Positions 41,270 to 51,900 of a stretch of DNA of 64,000 nt are shown here, in pieces. Origin of the DNA: Fundicoccus sp052116145 (GTDB taxonomy: Bacteria > Bacillota > Bacilli > Lactobacillales > Aerococcaceae); the NCBI RefSeq assembly GCF_052116145.1, contig NZ_JBQKLQ010000001.1:1-64000 (forward strand), in the 5' to 3' direction. The position numbers were made by a program, and so were the translations under genes. Each line of letters starts with the position of its first letter. Within the stretch, counting starts at the first letter, position 1. Under the pieces are notes generated by a model. It did no database searches. It saw only the letters and a list, made by a program, of their open reading frames with translations, and was not told where the DNA came from.

Positions 41270-42865
41270 ATGCTGAAACGTTCAATTATATTTATATTAA
41301 TGTTGTGTTTTATTGGCTTGCCAAGAATATCAGGGCAAACTTTACCAAATGTGCTGATGGAGAATTATGAAGGAAAGGCAATCCCTCATACGTCGAGTGG
41401 GCTAACTAATCGATTGATTACTCAGGTGATGACGGAGTTTGATATAGAAGGCTCTAAGGAAATGTACCTTGATCAAAGGGATGGGGAAAGTCGTTTTCAA
41501 GTAGAAATACCATTGGGCGAGGACGGGCTTAGTGTTAGTTTTTATACCGGTAAAAGCACTCACGGCCAAGGTTTTTATATTTACCAAAAAGTGGCTTCTG
41601 AAAAAGTTGCTGATTTTGAAACGATTCACCGTTTGGTAAACTTAGTAGATGAGTCGCTTAGCGAAGAGGCTATTCAAGAGGCCTATGATCAGTGGTTAAT
41701 GGATTTAAGTGGCACACAGAATTTTATTTTAGGCGGACATGCGGTGAATACCTATAATTATATAGAAGATGAAAAAGAATACCTTGCCTTTGAGGTCATG
41801 TATGAATACTTCGATACAGTTTTTGAAGACGAAAGTGTTCAAAACATTGTGACAACATTGTATGACGACTCAACGGAATTTCCTAATATTTATGCCAAAG
41901 ATTATGCCGACAATCAAGAAGAAGTTTATGTTAATCGAGTGTTTATTAATCGAATTCTACATGAAATCAGTCAGACTTTTGGCTTTGAATTAGGTGAAGA
42001 ACACCTAACTGCGATGGGAAATACGGTGTATTATTATCCTGAGGAGTTAGCTGAATTTGGTCGTTTAAATGAGTTCTATATTTTTTCTGGTCAGTCCGGT
42101 GCGGGCTCACGAATTGAGATTAGATTTACAATTGCTCATAATGACACACAAACACCCGCCATCAATAACCTCGAAGATCAGAGGCGAAGTTTCTTTTATT
42201 TCTTTGCGAAATTGTTGGATCCACTGTTGACAGATGTAGAGATTGAACAAGCCTTTTTGGATACGATTTATGAGGATCGTGGTGAGTATCGCTTAGGTCA
42301 TATTTCAATACAAAAGGAAGGTTTTACGGACGAAACGATTAGTATGTATCGATTGTTAACTTTCGAAGAAATTGAAGCAGTCTTTCCTGACAGCATAAAC
42401 ACTGTGTCGAAGGAACAAGCAAGCGACATCTTACTTGCTGAAGATGAGTACCATATTGCTAGCGCTGAACAACTGGCCAATCCAGACAAAATATATGATA
42501 GTTATTTGCCTTATACGCGACTAGCAAGTGGAAGAGGTAATGCTAAGCTAGAGTTTGAAACGTTGACGCAAGAGTATTGGGAGATTCTTCCAAATTTTAA
42601 AGCCCCTTTGACTATTACTGGAAAAGTCATTGCAAGTAATGAACAAGAAAATTGGCTGGAAATCAAGCCAGACAATGCTTCCTTTTTTGAGAGTTATTAT
42701 GTGTATACGCCCGGCATCACTTTAGAATTGTCTGGAATGGTTGAAGTAACAGGACAGAATTTAGGGGTGCAAGATGAAGGGCCTGAGAATTTAAGTATCC
42801 TAGCCCAGAGTATTAAACAGGCGGGAGAGCTGATCTATCAAGCGGGAGGTGATCAGAATGAATAA
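41270..42865 (+). CDS. Secreted protein of unknown function
   Basis: The 531-residue protein has a signal peptide (KRSIIFILMLCFIGLPRISG, cleavage near SGQ). The mature part is acidic, without repeats or a wall-sorting motif. The C-terminal 80 residues (LTITGKVIASNEQENWLEIKPD to VEVTGQNLG) look like a small beta-barrel of OB type. The ATG at 41270 is preferred because GAGGGTGG lies just upstream; an ATG six codons earlier lies before that site. The stop overlaps the start of the next gene by 8 bases, so the two proteins are probably made together and may form a complex. I do not recognise a family. Confidence 0.75.
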   Translation: MLKRSIIFILMLCFIGLPRISGQTLPNVLMENYEGKAIPHTSSGLTNRLITQVMTEFDIEGSKEMYLDQRDGESRFQVEIPLGEDGLSVSFYTGKSTHGQGFYIYQKVASEKVADFETIHRLVNLVDESLSEEAIQEAYDQWLMDLSGTQNFILGGHAVNTYNYIEDEKEYLAFEVMYEYFDTVFEDESVQNIVTTLYDDSTEFPNIYAKDYADNQEEVYVNRVFINRILHEISQTFGFELGEEHLTAMGNTVYYYPEELAEFGRLNEFYIFSGQSGAGSRIEIRFTIAHNDTQTPAINNLEDQRRSFFYFFAKLLDPLLTDVEIEQAFLDTIYEDRGEYRLGHISIQKEGFTDETISMYRLLTFEEIEAVFPDSINTVSKEQASDILLAEDEYHIASAEQLANPDKIYDSYLPYTRLASGRGNAKLEFETLTQEYWEILPNFKAPLTITGKVIASNEQENWLEIKPDNASFFESYYVYTPGITLELSGMVEVTGQNLGVQDEGPENLSILAQSIKQAGELIYQAGGDQNE

Positions 42866-43559
42866 AAGCATGTTAGGTCTCTTCGGAGTTTATCTAGTAA
42901 TTCTCGGTTTGTTTTTCTGGCAAGTTAGACAAGAATCAAATAAACCAGAGAACGGCTATCTTAATGAATCCTATATTGTGAAACTGAACTCCCTCGACGA
43001 AGAAGAACTCTATCGTTTACGTAAGACACAAAGTGACTCTTCTGATTCAGCCTATTTTATGAATTTATCTGAGCAACAATTAATTAAAAAATCTGCCTTA
43101 GAAGTACAAAATAATCTAGCAACAAGGGTTAATGAGAAATATGCTGCTGTTTTAAAAGCGAGAATTGATTTCAATAATCAGTTGGTGTCTTTTGCAGACG
43201 CTAGCTATGCTTTTGTTGAAAAATCGCACTCAGAGTATGCAATCGCAGAAGGGGAAGAGGCTAAAATCAGTAATGAAAACTTGACCTTGTTAGTTGAAAA
43301 TGCCAAGAGCACTCAGCGAGAACGTAATCAAGAAATTTGGAATACTGCTTGGTTTGCAATAGGAATCTATGTGTTATTCGCCGTGATTGGTAGTGTGATT
43401 TTATTTAATCTAGAGACAATTTCTCATTGGTTGGTTAATTTATTTGTGCAAGATGCGACACCAGGACCGATTATTGCTTTCTTAATTGGTTTGTCAGCTT
43501 TAGGACTGATCGTCAGAGGTCTATTTATACTCTATCTTGCTTATTCAGCCATCACCTAA
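42858..43559 (+). CDS. Membrane protein of unknown function, partner of the preceding gene
   Basis: The 233-residue protein has an N-terminal helix (LGLFGVYLVILGLFFWQV). A soluble outward segment of about 120 residues with helical character follows, then two C-terminal helices (AWFAIGIYVLFAVIGSVIL; PIIAFLIGLSALGLIVRG). The ATG at 42858 has GGGAGGTGATC upstream, inside the previous gene. An earlier GTG in the same frame is on that site. No known family was recognised. Tight overlap with the secreted protein gene suggests a shared task at the membrane. Confidence 0.75.
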   Translation: MNKSMLGLFGVYLVILGLFFWQVRQESNKPENGYLNESYIVKLNSLDEEELYRLRKTQSDSSDSAYFMNLSEQQLIKKSALEVQNNLATRVNEKYAAVLKARIDFNNQLVSFADASYAFVEKSHSEYAIAEGEEAKISNENLTLLVENAKSTQRERNQEIWNTAWFAIGIYVLFAVIGSVILFNLETISHWLVNLFVQDATPGPIIAFLIGLSALGLIVRGLFILYLAYSAIT

Positions 43560-43672
43560 TCATTAGAAGTCTCGTTAATAAATGAAGCGATTGCTTTTGA
43601 ACTTCTTGTAAAATGCGAGTAAATTAGCTAGACTAAGAGAGAGGAAAATACGAGAAGAAGGGCGGTGTTTCA

Positions 43673-44992
43673 GTGCCGAGTAGAAAAATTTATTATTTAC
43701 TGTTACTGGCATTAACCAGTCAAGCGGTTCTATTTAACCTTACAGTTGAAGCGATTAACGCAAAGACAGTTCATTCGCGATTGAATGATATTGAAGAAAG
43801 AGTTGACTCTCAAAGAGCCATTACGTCCGACTCAGTCAATGAAACTGAAAAGGACCTATCAAGTGAGGCGTATAGTGAGTCAGTTAGCGAGGACGAGCAG
43901 GCGACAATGGATTCAGAAATATCTGCTGAAGAAACACCAGTTGATGAAGCGCAGGCTAAGGCTTATCGAGATGAACAAAAAATTAATGATTTTGTGAAAG
44001 CTTTGAGCGGCTTAGAAACCATTGAACATTATCAAATCAATTACACACTAACGGATACTCAAACAGAAGAAATTGTTGCACAAGGTGATTATGTCGGAAA
44101 TCAAACCGATGGGGATCTAATGGGAAGAATCACTTACCATTTTCCCAAAGCCGCCCCGAAGCAATATGATTTTGAGTTTATCAGTTACCGGCACTTTGAT
44201 TTAGCCTACGTAAAAACGTTTGAATGGTTGGATTCGATGGCGTTTTTTAATCAACCTTATTTCAACCGAGCGATTCAAGAACAAGTAGCGGATTTACATG
44301 ATGTGTTTGTGGCGATTGAAAGTTCCGAATTAAACCGTGTCAATCTACAAAGTGATCCGTTCAAAACACTCTTGATGTTGCCAGATTTAAATCGTTTGAG
44401 TCGCATCTCGGCTGATAGCCTATATCAGGTGAATGAACTTTATTTACTTTCACTAGAAAGACTTGAGATTCCAGAGTATCTCTTTAGAAGGTCGACCAAT
44501 TTCGGTTTTGACTTTCACTTAGGAATGAAAGTTTTGCCAGCGACAGAAAATAGAACACATTTAGATTGGAATGTAACGAGTGAGCAGCGCTTTCAAATTT
44601 CAGAAAAAGATAACAGCTTGAATTTCAAAGTTGCCGTTGATTCTGAATTAAGTGACTTGATGTTGCCACAACTTCCTGAAGAAACCGTAAGAGTTAATGA
44701 CAATTTTGCCCGTCAAATGAGCTTGGATAATAATGTGATGTTGGACAAACTAACGAAGGTAAATATGGCGTATAATAAGGCCACTCAAACTTATCGTATG
44801 ACTTTAGTCGGAATCGTGGAACAGATTGAATTTAATATATTCAGTGATGAAACGGCCGGTTTAGAAACAACCGAGTACCGCTTGGATTATACTGTGAAGC
44901 CAATTGAACGAGAAATCCCCAGATTAGACGACATTAGAAAAATGACCGGAGCAGAAGCGGATTATATTCTTGAGGAGCTTTTAAGTCCTTAA
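43673..44992 (+). CDS. Exported protein of unknown function, possibly LolA-like fold
   Basis: The 439-residue product starts at GTG 43673 with AGAAGGGCGG 7 nt upstream. It has a signal peptide (KIYYLLLLALTSQAVLFNLTVEA) without a lipobox Cys and a Ser/Glu-rich linker (residues about 45-100). A beta-strand-rich domain follows (HYQINYTLTDTQTEEIVAQGDY onward). The pattern of long amphipathic strands recalls lipoprotein-type LolA/DUF6612-like proteins, but this is a guess. It follows the two-gene unit after a 113-bp gap with no terminator seen. Confidence 0.65.
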   Translation: MPSRKIYYLLLLALTSQAVLFNLTVEAINAKTVHSRLNDIEERVDSQRAITSDSVNETEKDLSSEAYSESVSEDEQATMDSEISAEETPVDEAQAKAYRDEQKINDFVKALSGLETIEHYQINYTLTDTQTEEIVAQGDYVGNQTDGDLMGRITYHFPKAAPKQYDFEFISYRHFDLAYVKTFEWLDSMAFFNQPYFNRAIQEQVADLHDVFVAIESSELNRVNLQSDPFKTLLMLPDLNRLSRISADSLYQVNELYLLSLERLEIPEYLFRRSTNFGFDFHLGMKVLPATENRTHLDWNVTSEQRFQISEKDNSLNFKVAVDSELSDLMLPQLPEETVRVNDNFARQMSLDNNVMLDKLTKVNMAYNKATQTYRMTLVGIVEQIEFNIFSDETAGLETTEYRLDYTVKPIEREIPRLDDIRKMTGAEADYILEELLSP

Positions 44993-45034
44993 AAAAACTT
45001 CATTGAAAAACTAATTATTAAATTAGACGGCTAT

Positions 45035-45077
45035 AAACAAGAGCTCTACTCAATCATCTGAGTAAAGCTCTTGTTTA
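45035..45077. terminator. Bidirectional terminator
   Basis: AAACAAGAGCTCTACTCA and TGAGTAAAGCTCTTGTTT form a near-perfect long stem with loop ATCATC. It lies between the plus-strand exported-protein gene and the minus-strand decayed gene. Confidence 0.88.
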
Positions 45078-45078
45078 T

Positions 45079-45985
45079 TTAGTCGTATCTTTTGACTTCG
45101 TAATGACTCGTGTTCTCTTTATACAGTGACCTCATAAAAGGAATGCCAATGAGAGAAATCACACCCACCCCTAGGCCAACATCAAATAGATAATTCATGC
45201 GAACCGAGGGTTCGCTTAAAATCACCCGATGGATATTCCTGAAAGCATACCAATAAAATTGATCGTAGCCATCGTCAGCTGTCCAAGCCCAAACCGCATG
45301 ATTGCCTAAAAAACCATAAAAATGGTCAGAATAAAAACTAAAATCACGCCGACATTACTGACTTTCCCACCAGCGATTTGATAACTCTTGAATGCAAAGA
45401 ACAAAGCCAAGATAGCCGCAACCCAAGCAAAATAGCCAAGTAAACCGATAAAGAACTACAACAAAGCACTTAGTGAAGCACCCATTAGGGCACCCACTAA
45501 ACCAAGCAACATATTCTCTTTTTTGTTGGTAAATTGGGTCTATTGTTCCTTGACTTCTTCGAGCGTTAAATAATAATTCTCCTCGGATAAATACGTATAG
45601 TACTCATTAAATTGACTCAATTTGACCGAACCATCATTGATGCCTGTTTTAACATCGTCCGTCTCATAACCCAATTTGCGAAGTTTTTCTGGAAAAGTAT
45701 CAAGAATATGACGAATCGTTTGCATCATTTTTGCTTCTTAAGGAGACTTTCCCAGTAATGATGATCGTAGCAGCTTGTTGTTCGATTGAATGGATGGTCG
45801 GTAATTGCTTGCAGTCTTCGAAAAAAGGCACAATATTAGCCACAGCTTCTCCTGGATGCGCACCGAGCATTATATAGTAAAGATTACTCTAAGGTTGAAC
45901 AGAAATTAAAGTATAAACACCCTCGATCTGTCCATGAACGACTACTTTTTCAGCCGCTTTTAAAGCATACTCCTCAAGCAAAAAT
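45079..45985 (-). pseudogene. Decayed membrane-protein gene
   Basis: Read on the minus strand, segments in different frames line up. An N-terminal soluble part comes first (EEYALKAAEKVVVHGQIEGVYTLISVQP then a stop; GAHPGEAVANIVPFFEDCKQLP). Next is MMQTIRHILDTFPEKLRKLG ending at a stop near 45540. Then comes a hydrophobic part (ENMLLGLVGALMGASLSALL, TAG, FFIGLLGYFAWVAAILALFFAFKSYQIAGGK), another shift, and a C-terminal tail ending at 45079. At least two frame changes and two internal stops are present. The hydrophobic part resembles a common Firmicutes membrane-domain tail whose function is unknown to me. Boundaries are approximate. Confidence 0.7.
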
Positions 45986-46181
45986 TTGGATCATGAATAA
46001 ACCAATAAAACACCTCTTTCTCATGTCTAAAATGATTAAAAAAACTTAAGCTTGAAAGCTAAAGAAAAGTTTTCAAGTAAAAGCACCTTAAATGAATGAC
46101 GGCATCTTCAGGATACACTCAACACATCAATATAACGGTAAAAAGTATCTAAATGGCAACATCTTTGAAGATACTTTAAAG

Positions 46182-46751
46182 TTAAATTGATGCTTTATTA
46201 GTATTAAAGACAATATGATTCACATCTGTCGATTGTTGCGTCGTAAAATTCATACATAAATCTGCCAATTCATTCGGCGAAATATCAAATTGATTATTGA
46301 CCCATTCGGTCATCACATTAAAGGCCAGTCCAATCATACCACGCACATTATAACGCATACTTGCTTCACTGTAATCTTCAGAAAAAGCCGAGTTCAAATA
46401 ATTAAGAACAAAATAGCTCTGCATTTCACTTCCCAAGACAAGCTTCACTTCGGCTTGGTTCTCGTAGAGGAAAGTAAACAGATGTAACCAAAACTGATAC
46501 CAATCGCCTCCTAAGATGAAGGCTTCACCTTCAGCGAGGATTCGATAAAAGAGTTGATTGCAAATATCTTGAAAAATCGCCGTCATCGAATCATAGTTAC
46601 GATAATAGGCCATTCTAGAAACACCGGCTCGTTTGGTTAATTCCGTGACAGAGAGTTGATCGATCGATTTATGATCGAGTAGTTGCATCATGGCGGTCAT
46701 AATTGCCTCGCGGGTCAGTTGGTTGATTTCTTGATTGCTAGGGGATGCCAT
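46182..46751 (-). CDS. TetR-family regulator
   Basis: The 189-residue protein has a TetR HTH near the N-terminus: REAIMTAMMQLLDHKSIDQLSVTELTKRAGVSRMAYYRNYDSM. The C-terminal ligand domain is divergent, with an aromatic MQSYFVLNYLNSAF helix as in the Firmicutes DhaS-like TetR group. ATG 46751 follows AAAGGAG. It is divergent from the rRNA methyltransferase gene and may control that gene, itself, or the ABC-FtsX pair beyond. Confidence 0.9.
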   Translation of the reverse strand: MASPSNQEINQLTREAIMTAMMQLLDHKSIDQLSVTELTKRAGVSRMAYYRNYDSMTAIFQDICNQLFYRILAEGEAFILGGDWYQFWLHLFTFLYENQAEVKLVLGSEMQSYFVLNYLNSAFSEDYSEASMRYNVRGMIGLAFNVMTEWVNNQFDISPNELADLCMNFTTQQSTDVNHIVFNTNKASI

Positions 46752-46843
46752 AGAATACTCCTTTCATCTGTTGGTGTAGGTGTAGCAAAAGTCCTTTGAG
46801 TGTCACATCTGAGGCTTTATCTATTGAAGTCCAAATTATCAGG

Positions 46844-46900
46844 TGTTACTATTGTAACATCGAATAGTTATAAGTGAAAGGCACTTGTATGTACTATAAT
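46844..46900. promoter_or_regulatory. TetR-type operator and promoter region
   Basis: TGTTAC-TATT-GTAACA (46844-46859) is a perfect inverted repeat in the tetR/rlmI divergent region. A second, AAGTG-AAAGG-CACTT (46873-46887), lies just before TATAAT (46895-46900), the -10 of the rightward promoter; no good -35 is seen. Operators for the adjacent TetR protein are the simplest reading. Confidence 0.5.
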
Positions 46901-46986
46901 GAGTAGCGCACGAAAATAATCAAAGACTTGATACATAGACACTGTAAGAACTAACAAATAATAAACAAAGAGATAGAGGGATACGT

Positions 46987-48186
46987 ATGAAAAGATACCG
47001 TTTAAGACCACTAGCAACGAAAAGAATATTAGCAGGCGAGCGTTTAATCACAATTGATGACTTTGAACAAACAGAGCAAGCGGAACACTTAGAAGAAGGC
47101 ATGGTAATTATGTTAAGCGACGCAGACCGTCGTTTAAATGCTAAAGCATTAGTGGGCCGTCAGAATAAAGGACTCGCTTGGGTATTTACGAATGAGCAAG
47201 ACGAGTTTTGGGATGAAGAGTTGCTTACACAACGCTTAGAAGCAGCAATCGAAATCAGACAAAAATTTCTATCAGAAGACCAAAGTGTCACAACCGCTTT
47301 TCGTTTATTCAATGGAGAAGGTGACGGCATTGGCGGTGTAACGATTGATTGGTACGAAGCATACATTCAATTCAACTGGTATTCAAGAGGAATATATGAA
47401 TACCGTGAGTGGTTTGTAGCGGCTTTACAAGAATTATTACCTAATATCAAAGGTATCTATGAAACAAAGCGCTTCAAATTATTCGATAATGAATCAGCAA
47501 TTGCTCATACAAGTGGTGAAGCTGCTCCACAACCGTTAGTGATTAAAGAGAATTCAATTGATTACGCTGTATATTTAGGCGAGGATTGGATGACTGGCAT
47601 CTTCCTAGATCAACGTGAAGTCCGTTCATTTGTACAAACGCAAGCACAAGATTTAAATGTCTTAAACTTATTTAGCTACACTGGCGCATTTTCAGTCGCA
47701 GCGGCTGTCGGAGGCGCAGCTAAAACGGTCAGCATCGATGTTGCTAATCGTAGTGTTGAAAAGACGAAAGAGCAATTTGCATTAAATGGCATTGATGCTC
47801 AACCACCTCAACATGAAGTTCGTGTGATGGACGTATTCGATTATGTGAATTATGCGAAAAGACATAACTTAACCTTCGATCTAGTCGTTTGTGATCCACC
47901 AAGTTTTGCCCGCACTAAAAAACGCCTGTTTAAAGCCGAAAAAGATTACGCACAATTAGCACAAGATTTATTTGACCTTACGGCACCTGGAGGCTTATGT
48001 ATCTTAAGTACCAACCACAGTGGTTATAAAAAAGAAGCCTTTATTAATGAAATGTCGCAAGTCGGTCGTTCACATTCAGGACATTTTCAGATGATACAGT
48101 CTTATGGTCTACCATTTGATTTCCCAGCGAGTCTTGATGCAGAAAGCCACTACTTAAAAGTATTAGTCTTCTACCGCAATAATTAA
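46987..48186 (+). CDS. rlmI: 23S rRNA m5C methyltransferase, RlmI-type
   Basis: The 399-residue enzyme has an N-terminal PUA-like region (ITIDDFEQTEQAEHLEEGMVIMLSDADRR), a middle RlmI-type domain (FRLFNGEGDGIGGVTIDWYEAYIQ) and a Rossmann methyltransferase. The latter has NLFSYTGAFSVAAAVGGA for SAM, SIDVANRSVEKTKEQFALNGID and the DPPSFARTK catalytic motif. The order and length match RlmI/YccW. ATG 46987 follows AGAGGGAT. Confidence 0.9.
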   Translation: MKRYRLRPLATKRILAGERLITIDDFEQTEQAEHLEEGMVIMLSDADRRLNAKALVGRQNKGLAWVFTNEQDEFWDEELLTQRLEAAIEIRQKFLSEDQSVTTAFRLFNGEGDGIGGVTIDWYEAYIQFNWYSRGIYEYREWFVAALQELLPNIKGIYETKRFKLFDNESAIAHTSGEAAPQPLVIKENSIDYAVYLGEDWMTGIFLDQREVRSFVQTQAQDLNVLNLFSYTGAFSVAAAVGGAAKTVSIDVANRSVEKTKEQFALNGIDAQPPQHEVRVMDVFDYVNYAKRHNLTFDLVVCDPPSFARTKKRLFKAEKDYAQLAQDLFDLTAPGGLCILSTNHSGYKKEAFINEMSQVGRSHSGHFQMIQSYGLPFDFPASLDAESHYLKVLVFYRNN

Positions 48187-48240
48187 GCAAACACAAGCGC
48201 TAACGTAATTAGATATTAGAAAGAAGGGGTTAACTAACAC

Positions 48241-48942
48241 ATGGCTTATATCGAATTAAAAGACGTCGTTAAAGAATATAGAACGGGTGATGTGGTAACC
48301 CGGGCCAATGACGGCATAAACTTTAAGATTGAAAAAGGTGAATTCGTTGTCATTCTTGGCCCATCTGGTGCAGGAAAGTCAACGACTTTAAATATACTAG
48401 GTGGCATGGACCAAGCCACTTCAGGCGATGTCCTCATTGACAAAGAAAACATTGCCACATATTCCACTAAAGAACTGACAACCTTCCGCCGTTATGGCGT
48501 CGGATTTGTCTTTCAAAATTATAACTTGGTTCCCAATCTGACAGCCAAAGAAAATGTCGAACTGATGATTCAAATTGCCGGTAGCAATGCCGACGCAGCA
48601 CAAACCTTAATGGATTGTGGCCTCGGCCATCGCTTAAATAACTTCCCAGCCCAACTATCGGGCGGGGAACAACAAAGAGTATCGATTGCCAGAGCGATTG
48701 CAGGTAAACCTAAGTTGTTATTGTGTGACGAACCGACCGGTGCATTGGACTATGAAACAGGAAAACAAGTCTTGCAATTGCTCCAAGATACCTGTCACGA
48801 AACTAACACAACCGTGATTGTCATTACTCATAACCAAACCATCGCTCAAATGGCCAATCGAGTCATCAAAATACGCAATGGTAAAGTCAGCGAAATGACC
48901 TGTAACGACCATCCGAAAAAAGTAGATGATATCCAATGGTAA
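48241..48942 (+). CDS. ABC transporter ATPase (MacB/LolD type)
   Basis: The 233-residue ATPase has Walker A GPSGAGKST, Q-loop VFQNYNLVPNL, signature LSGGEQQR, Walker B LLCDEPTGALDYET and switch His ITHN. This is the MacB/LolD class, which pairs with FtsX-like permeases. The partner gene starts 25 bp after its stop. ATG 48241 follows AGAAAGGGG. Confidence 0.93.
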   Translation: MAYIELKDVVKEYRTGDVVTRANDGINFKIEKGEFVVILGPSGAGKSTTLNILGGMDQATSGDVLIDKENIATYSTKELTTFRRYGVGFVFQNYNLVPNLTAKENVELMIQIAGSNADAAQTLMDCGLGHRLNNFPAQLSGGEQQRVSIARAIAGKPKLLLCDEPTGALDYETGKQVLQLLQDTCHETNTTVIVITHNQTIAQMANRVIKIRNGKVSEMTCNDHPKKVDDIQW

Positions 48943-48967
48943 CAGTGTTAGAAAGTGATGTGATACG

Positions 48968-51900
48968 ATGAACTCAACAATCTGGAAAGACAACTTACGT
49001 GAAATCAAACAATCCTTCCCGAGATTTCTATCGATCTTTGCAATCATTAGTCTAGGCGTCGCCTTTTTTATTGGCATCAAAGCGACCGGACCCGCGATGA
49101 CACAAACAGCCATCCAATACTTTGACAACTACCAACTACCCGACGGCACCATACTCTCGACCAGCGGCATCAACTCGAGCGACCTTGACATACTGGCCAA
49201 GCAACACGGCATCACCTGGCTACCGATGAAAAGTTTCGACTCGACATTAAAACCCGGCACCGAAACGGCCAAAATTTACACCCATAAGCCACAAGAACCC
49301 AAACATTTCTTTAACATTGTACAAGGTCATTTACCAGAAGCAAGTAAGGAAATCGCCTTGGACACACTACTTATGAAGCAGATGAACGAAGACGGTGACA
49401 GCATTCAATTAGGCGATGTGGTGACTTTAGAACAACCTAGCAACTACAATGAGACGTCCTTTGAAGAAGAAACCCTGGCAAGTTCCGGCTCCCACCAAGC
49501 AGAGTCCAACTCGTTGACAGTTGAAGCACCTCACTTACTAGAAACAGAATATACTGTGGTGGGCTTTGTTGAGACCCCTTTATATTTCGAACGGATTTCT
49601 CGTGGACCTGGTACCGTTTCAGCCTTTGCAGTAGTGCCTGAAGAAAATGTAGCTGGAGATATTTATAGTGAAGTCTACTACTGGGTAGATGAAGCTAGCG
49701 CCTATGATGCGTATTCCGACGAATATGATGCGATTGCCTTAGAGAGCAAACAATCAATCGAAGAAAGTTTGAATGGTCAACCTTTGGCACGCTTAAATGA
49801 AATGCGCCGTGACCTCAACCAATTACTTCGCGACGGACGCAAAGAAATCTCAGACGGCTATCTTGAAATAAGCAACGGCCATCGTTTACTTAGTGAGGGG
49901 CGCAAGGAATTAGACGGAGGCTGGTTTGAGTACCGTGAAGGCCAAGAAGAGCTTATAGAAGGTCAGCTTCAACTGTTTGAAGGTCGACAAGAACTCGAGG
50001 ATAGTCAAGCGGCTTTACAAGCAGGTTGGTTGGAATTAAATGCTAACCAAAAACGACTACTCGAAAACGAAGGCGTTTATCAAGCAGGATTAGCAGAGTA
50101 TTATGCAGGTCTGAGCGCATTTGAAGATGGCATCGCCTTAGCCGAAGCAGAATTAAAAGCCGGTGAAGTCGAACTGACTAGCGCCTATGCGGCACTTGAA
50201 GTTGGATGCTTAGAATTAATCGATGGCCAAAGACAAATCGATGAAGGCCGTGCAGAGTTAACAGCCGCTCGCCAACAATTAATTGATGAATTAACTCAAC
50301 AAATTCCCGAAGGGTTTGAAGATCCAGAGGCGATTCTGGCTTACTTAGAAGAAATCGGCCTTTCGGTTGAATCGTTAGTCTCTCAATTGGAAGATGATTT
50401 AAGCGAATTGCCTCAGCAATTAGAAACTTTGGGTCAAGAATTAGCGGCGATTCAAGCAGAGATTTCTGAACTAGAAACGAGTCAAGAAACACTGCTTGCT
50501 CGCCAAACGGAATTAGAAACAAGTATCGAAACTCAAGAAGTAACTCTTGTAGCTTTACATGATAATTTAGTCACTCAAGAAAATACACTCAGTCCGTTAC
50601 TAGAAGAGGTCGCTCGTATCCAGGCCTTACTCGAAGCAACACCGCCTACTATCCCAGGCGAACTTGATCCAGATACTGGTGAAGAAGGCGAGTCGATCGC
50701 CAATCCGGACTATCAATCTCTTCAAGCTCAACTAATGGAAGTTCAATCTCAAGCCCAACAGCAGAGTCAACTTGTCTCACAGGCACAAACTGAAGTGACA
50801 GCAGCCCAAAGCCAATTAACGGCTAATCAGACCGAATTAGCGGAGGTAAATGCTCAAATTGAAACCACTCAAGGGCAAATAGAGCGCTTAAGACAAAGCC
50901 AAATCGAGAAGGTGTCTGAAGTAGAATTGCTTCAAGAATTATGGGCAGATATTGACCAAGAAGCCATTCAACAGCAAATTGACGAATTGTTAGCCTCACA
51001 AACAGATATTGAGGCACAAATTCGACAGCTGATTGAAGCAATCGAGCAGATGCAAGCAGCTGAGGCACAACTCAATGCAGCCCAAACCAAATTGGATGCC
51101 GGCTGGGCTGAGTACGCTAGTGGTTTATCTCAATATGAAGCAGGTCTGAGCCAGTTAACTGCCGGTCGCATCCAATTAGATAACGAACGAATAAATGGCC
51201 AAAGTCAATTAGCACTTGCCAAAGCTGAATTAGATGAAGGGCGCATCGCCTTAGATGAAGGCTATACACAACTTGAAGAGGGGCGCAATGCCTTATTTGA
51301 CGGACAGGCTCAACTATCACAAGGCCGCCTTGACCTTCAAGACGCGTGGCATGAATTACAACATGGTAAACGTTTAGCATATGAAGGTTACCGTGAACTT
51401 CGTGACGGAGAAGAAGACTATGCTAGCAATGAACTAACATTATTGGATGAAGCAACAGCTGGCTTAATTGAATTAGCAGAGGCAGAAGAAGAGTTGGCAA
51501 CTGCAGAAGAAGAACTCGCCACTTTGGAAGGCCCAATTTATTATGTCAATGGTCGTGATACTTTACAGCCATATGAAAGTGTTTATGAAAATGCCGAGAA
51601 ATTAAATATTATCAGTAATATATTTCCCGTATTCTTTTTTGCAATCGCAGTCTTAGTCACCTTTACGACGGTTAAAAGAATGGGTAGTGAACAAAGAAAT
51701 TATATGGGAACGATGAAACAAATGGGTTACCCAACCTATGTCATTTTATCAAAATTTGTGACCTATGCTGGTTTAGCTAGTGTTGTAGGGGTGATTTTTG
51801 GAATTATTGTGGGCTATCGGGTGTTTCCGCCGGTTATTATGAATGCCTATAATATGATGTATTACTTGGAGGATCAAGTAGTAGTGACCTCGTATAGTGT

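Noticed and set aside
50178..51380. Minus-strand frames within the giant permease gene
   Set aside because: They arise from the biased codons of the helical insertion and lack starts and neighbours.
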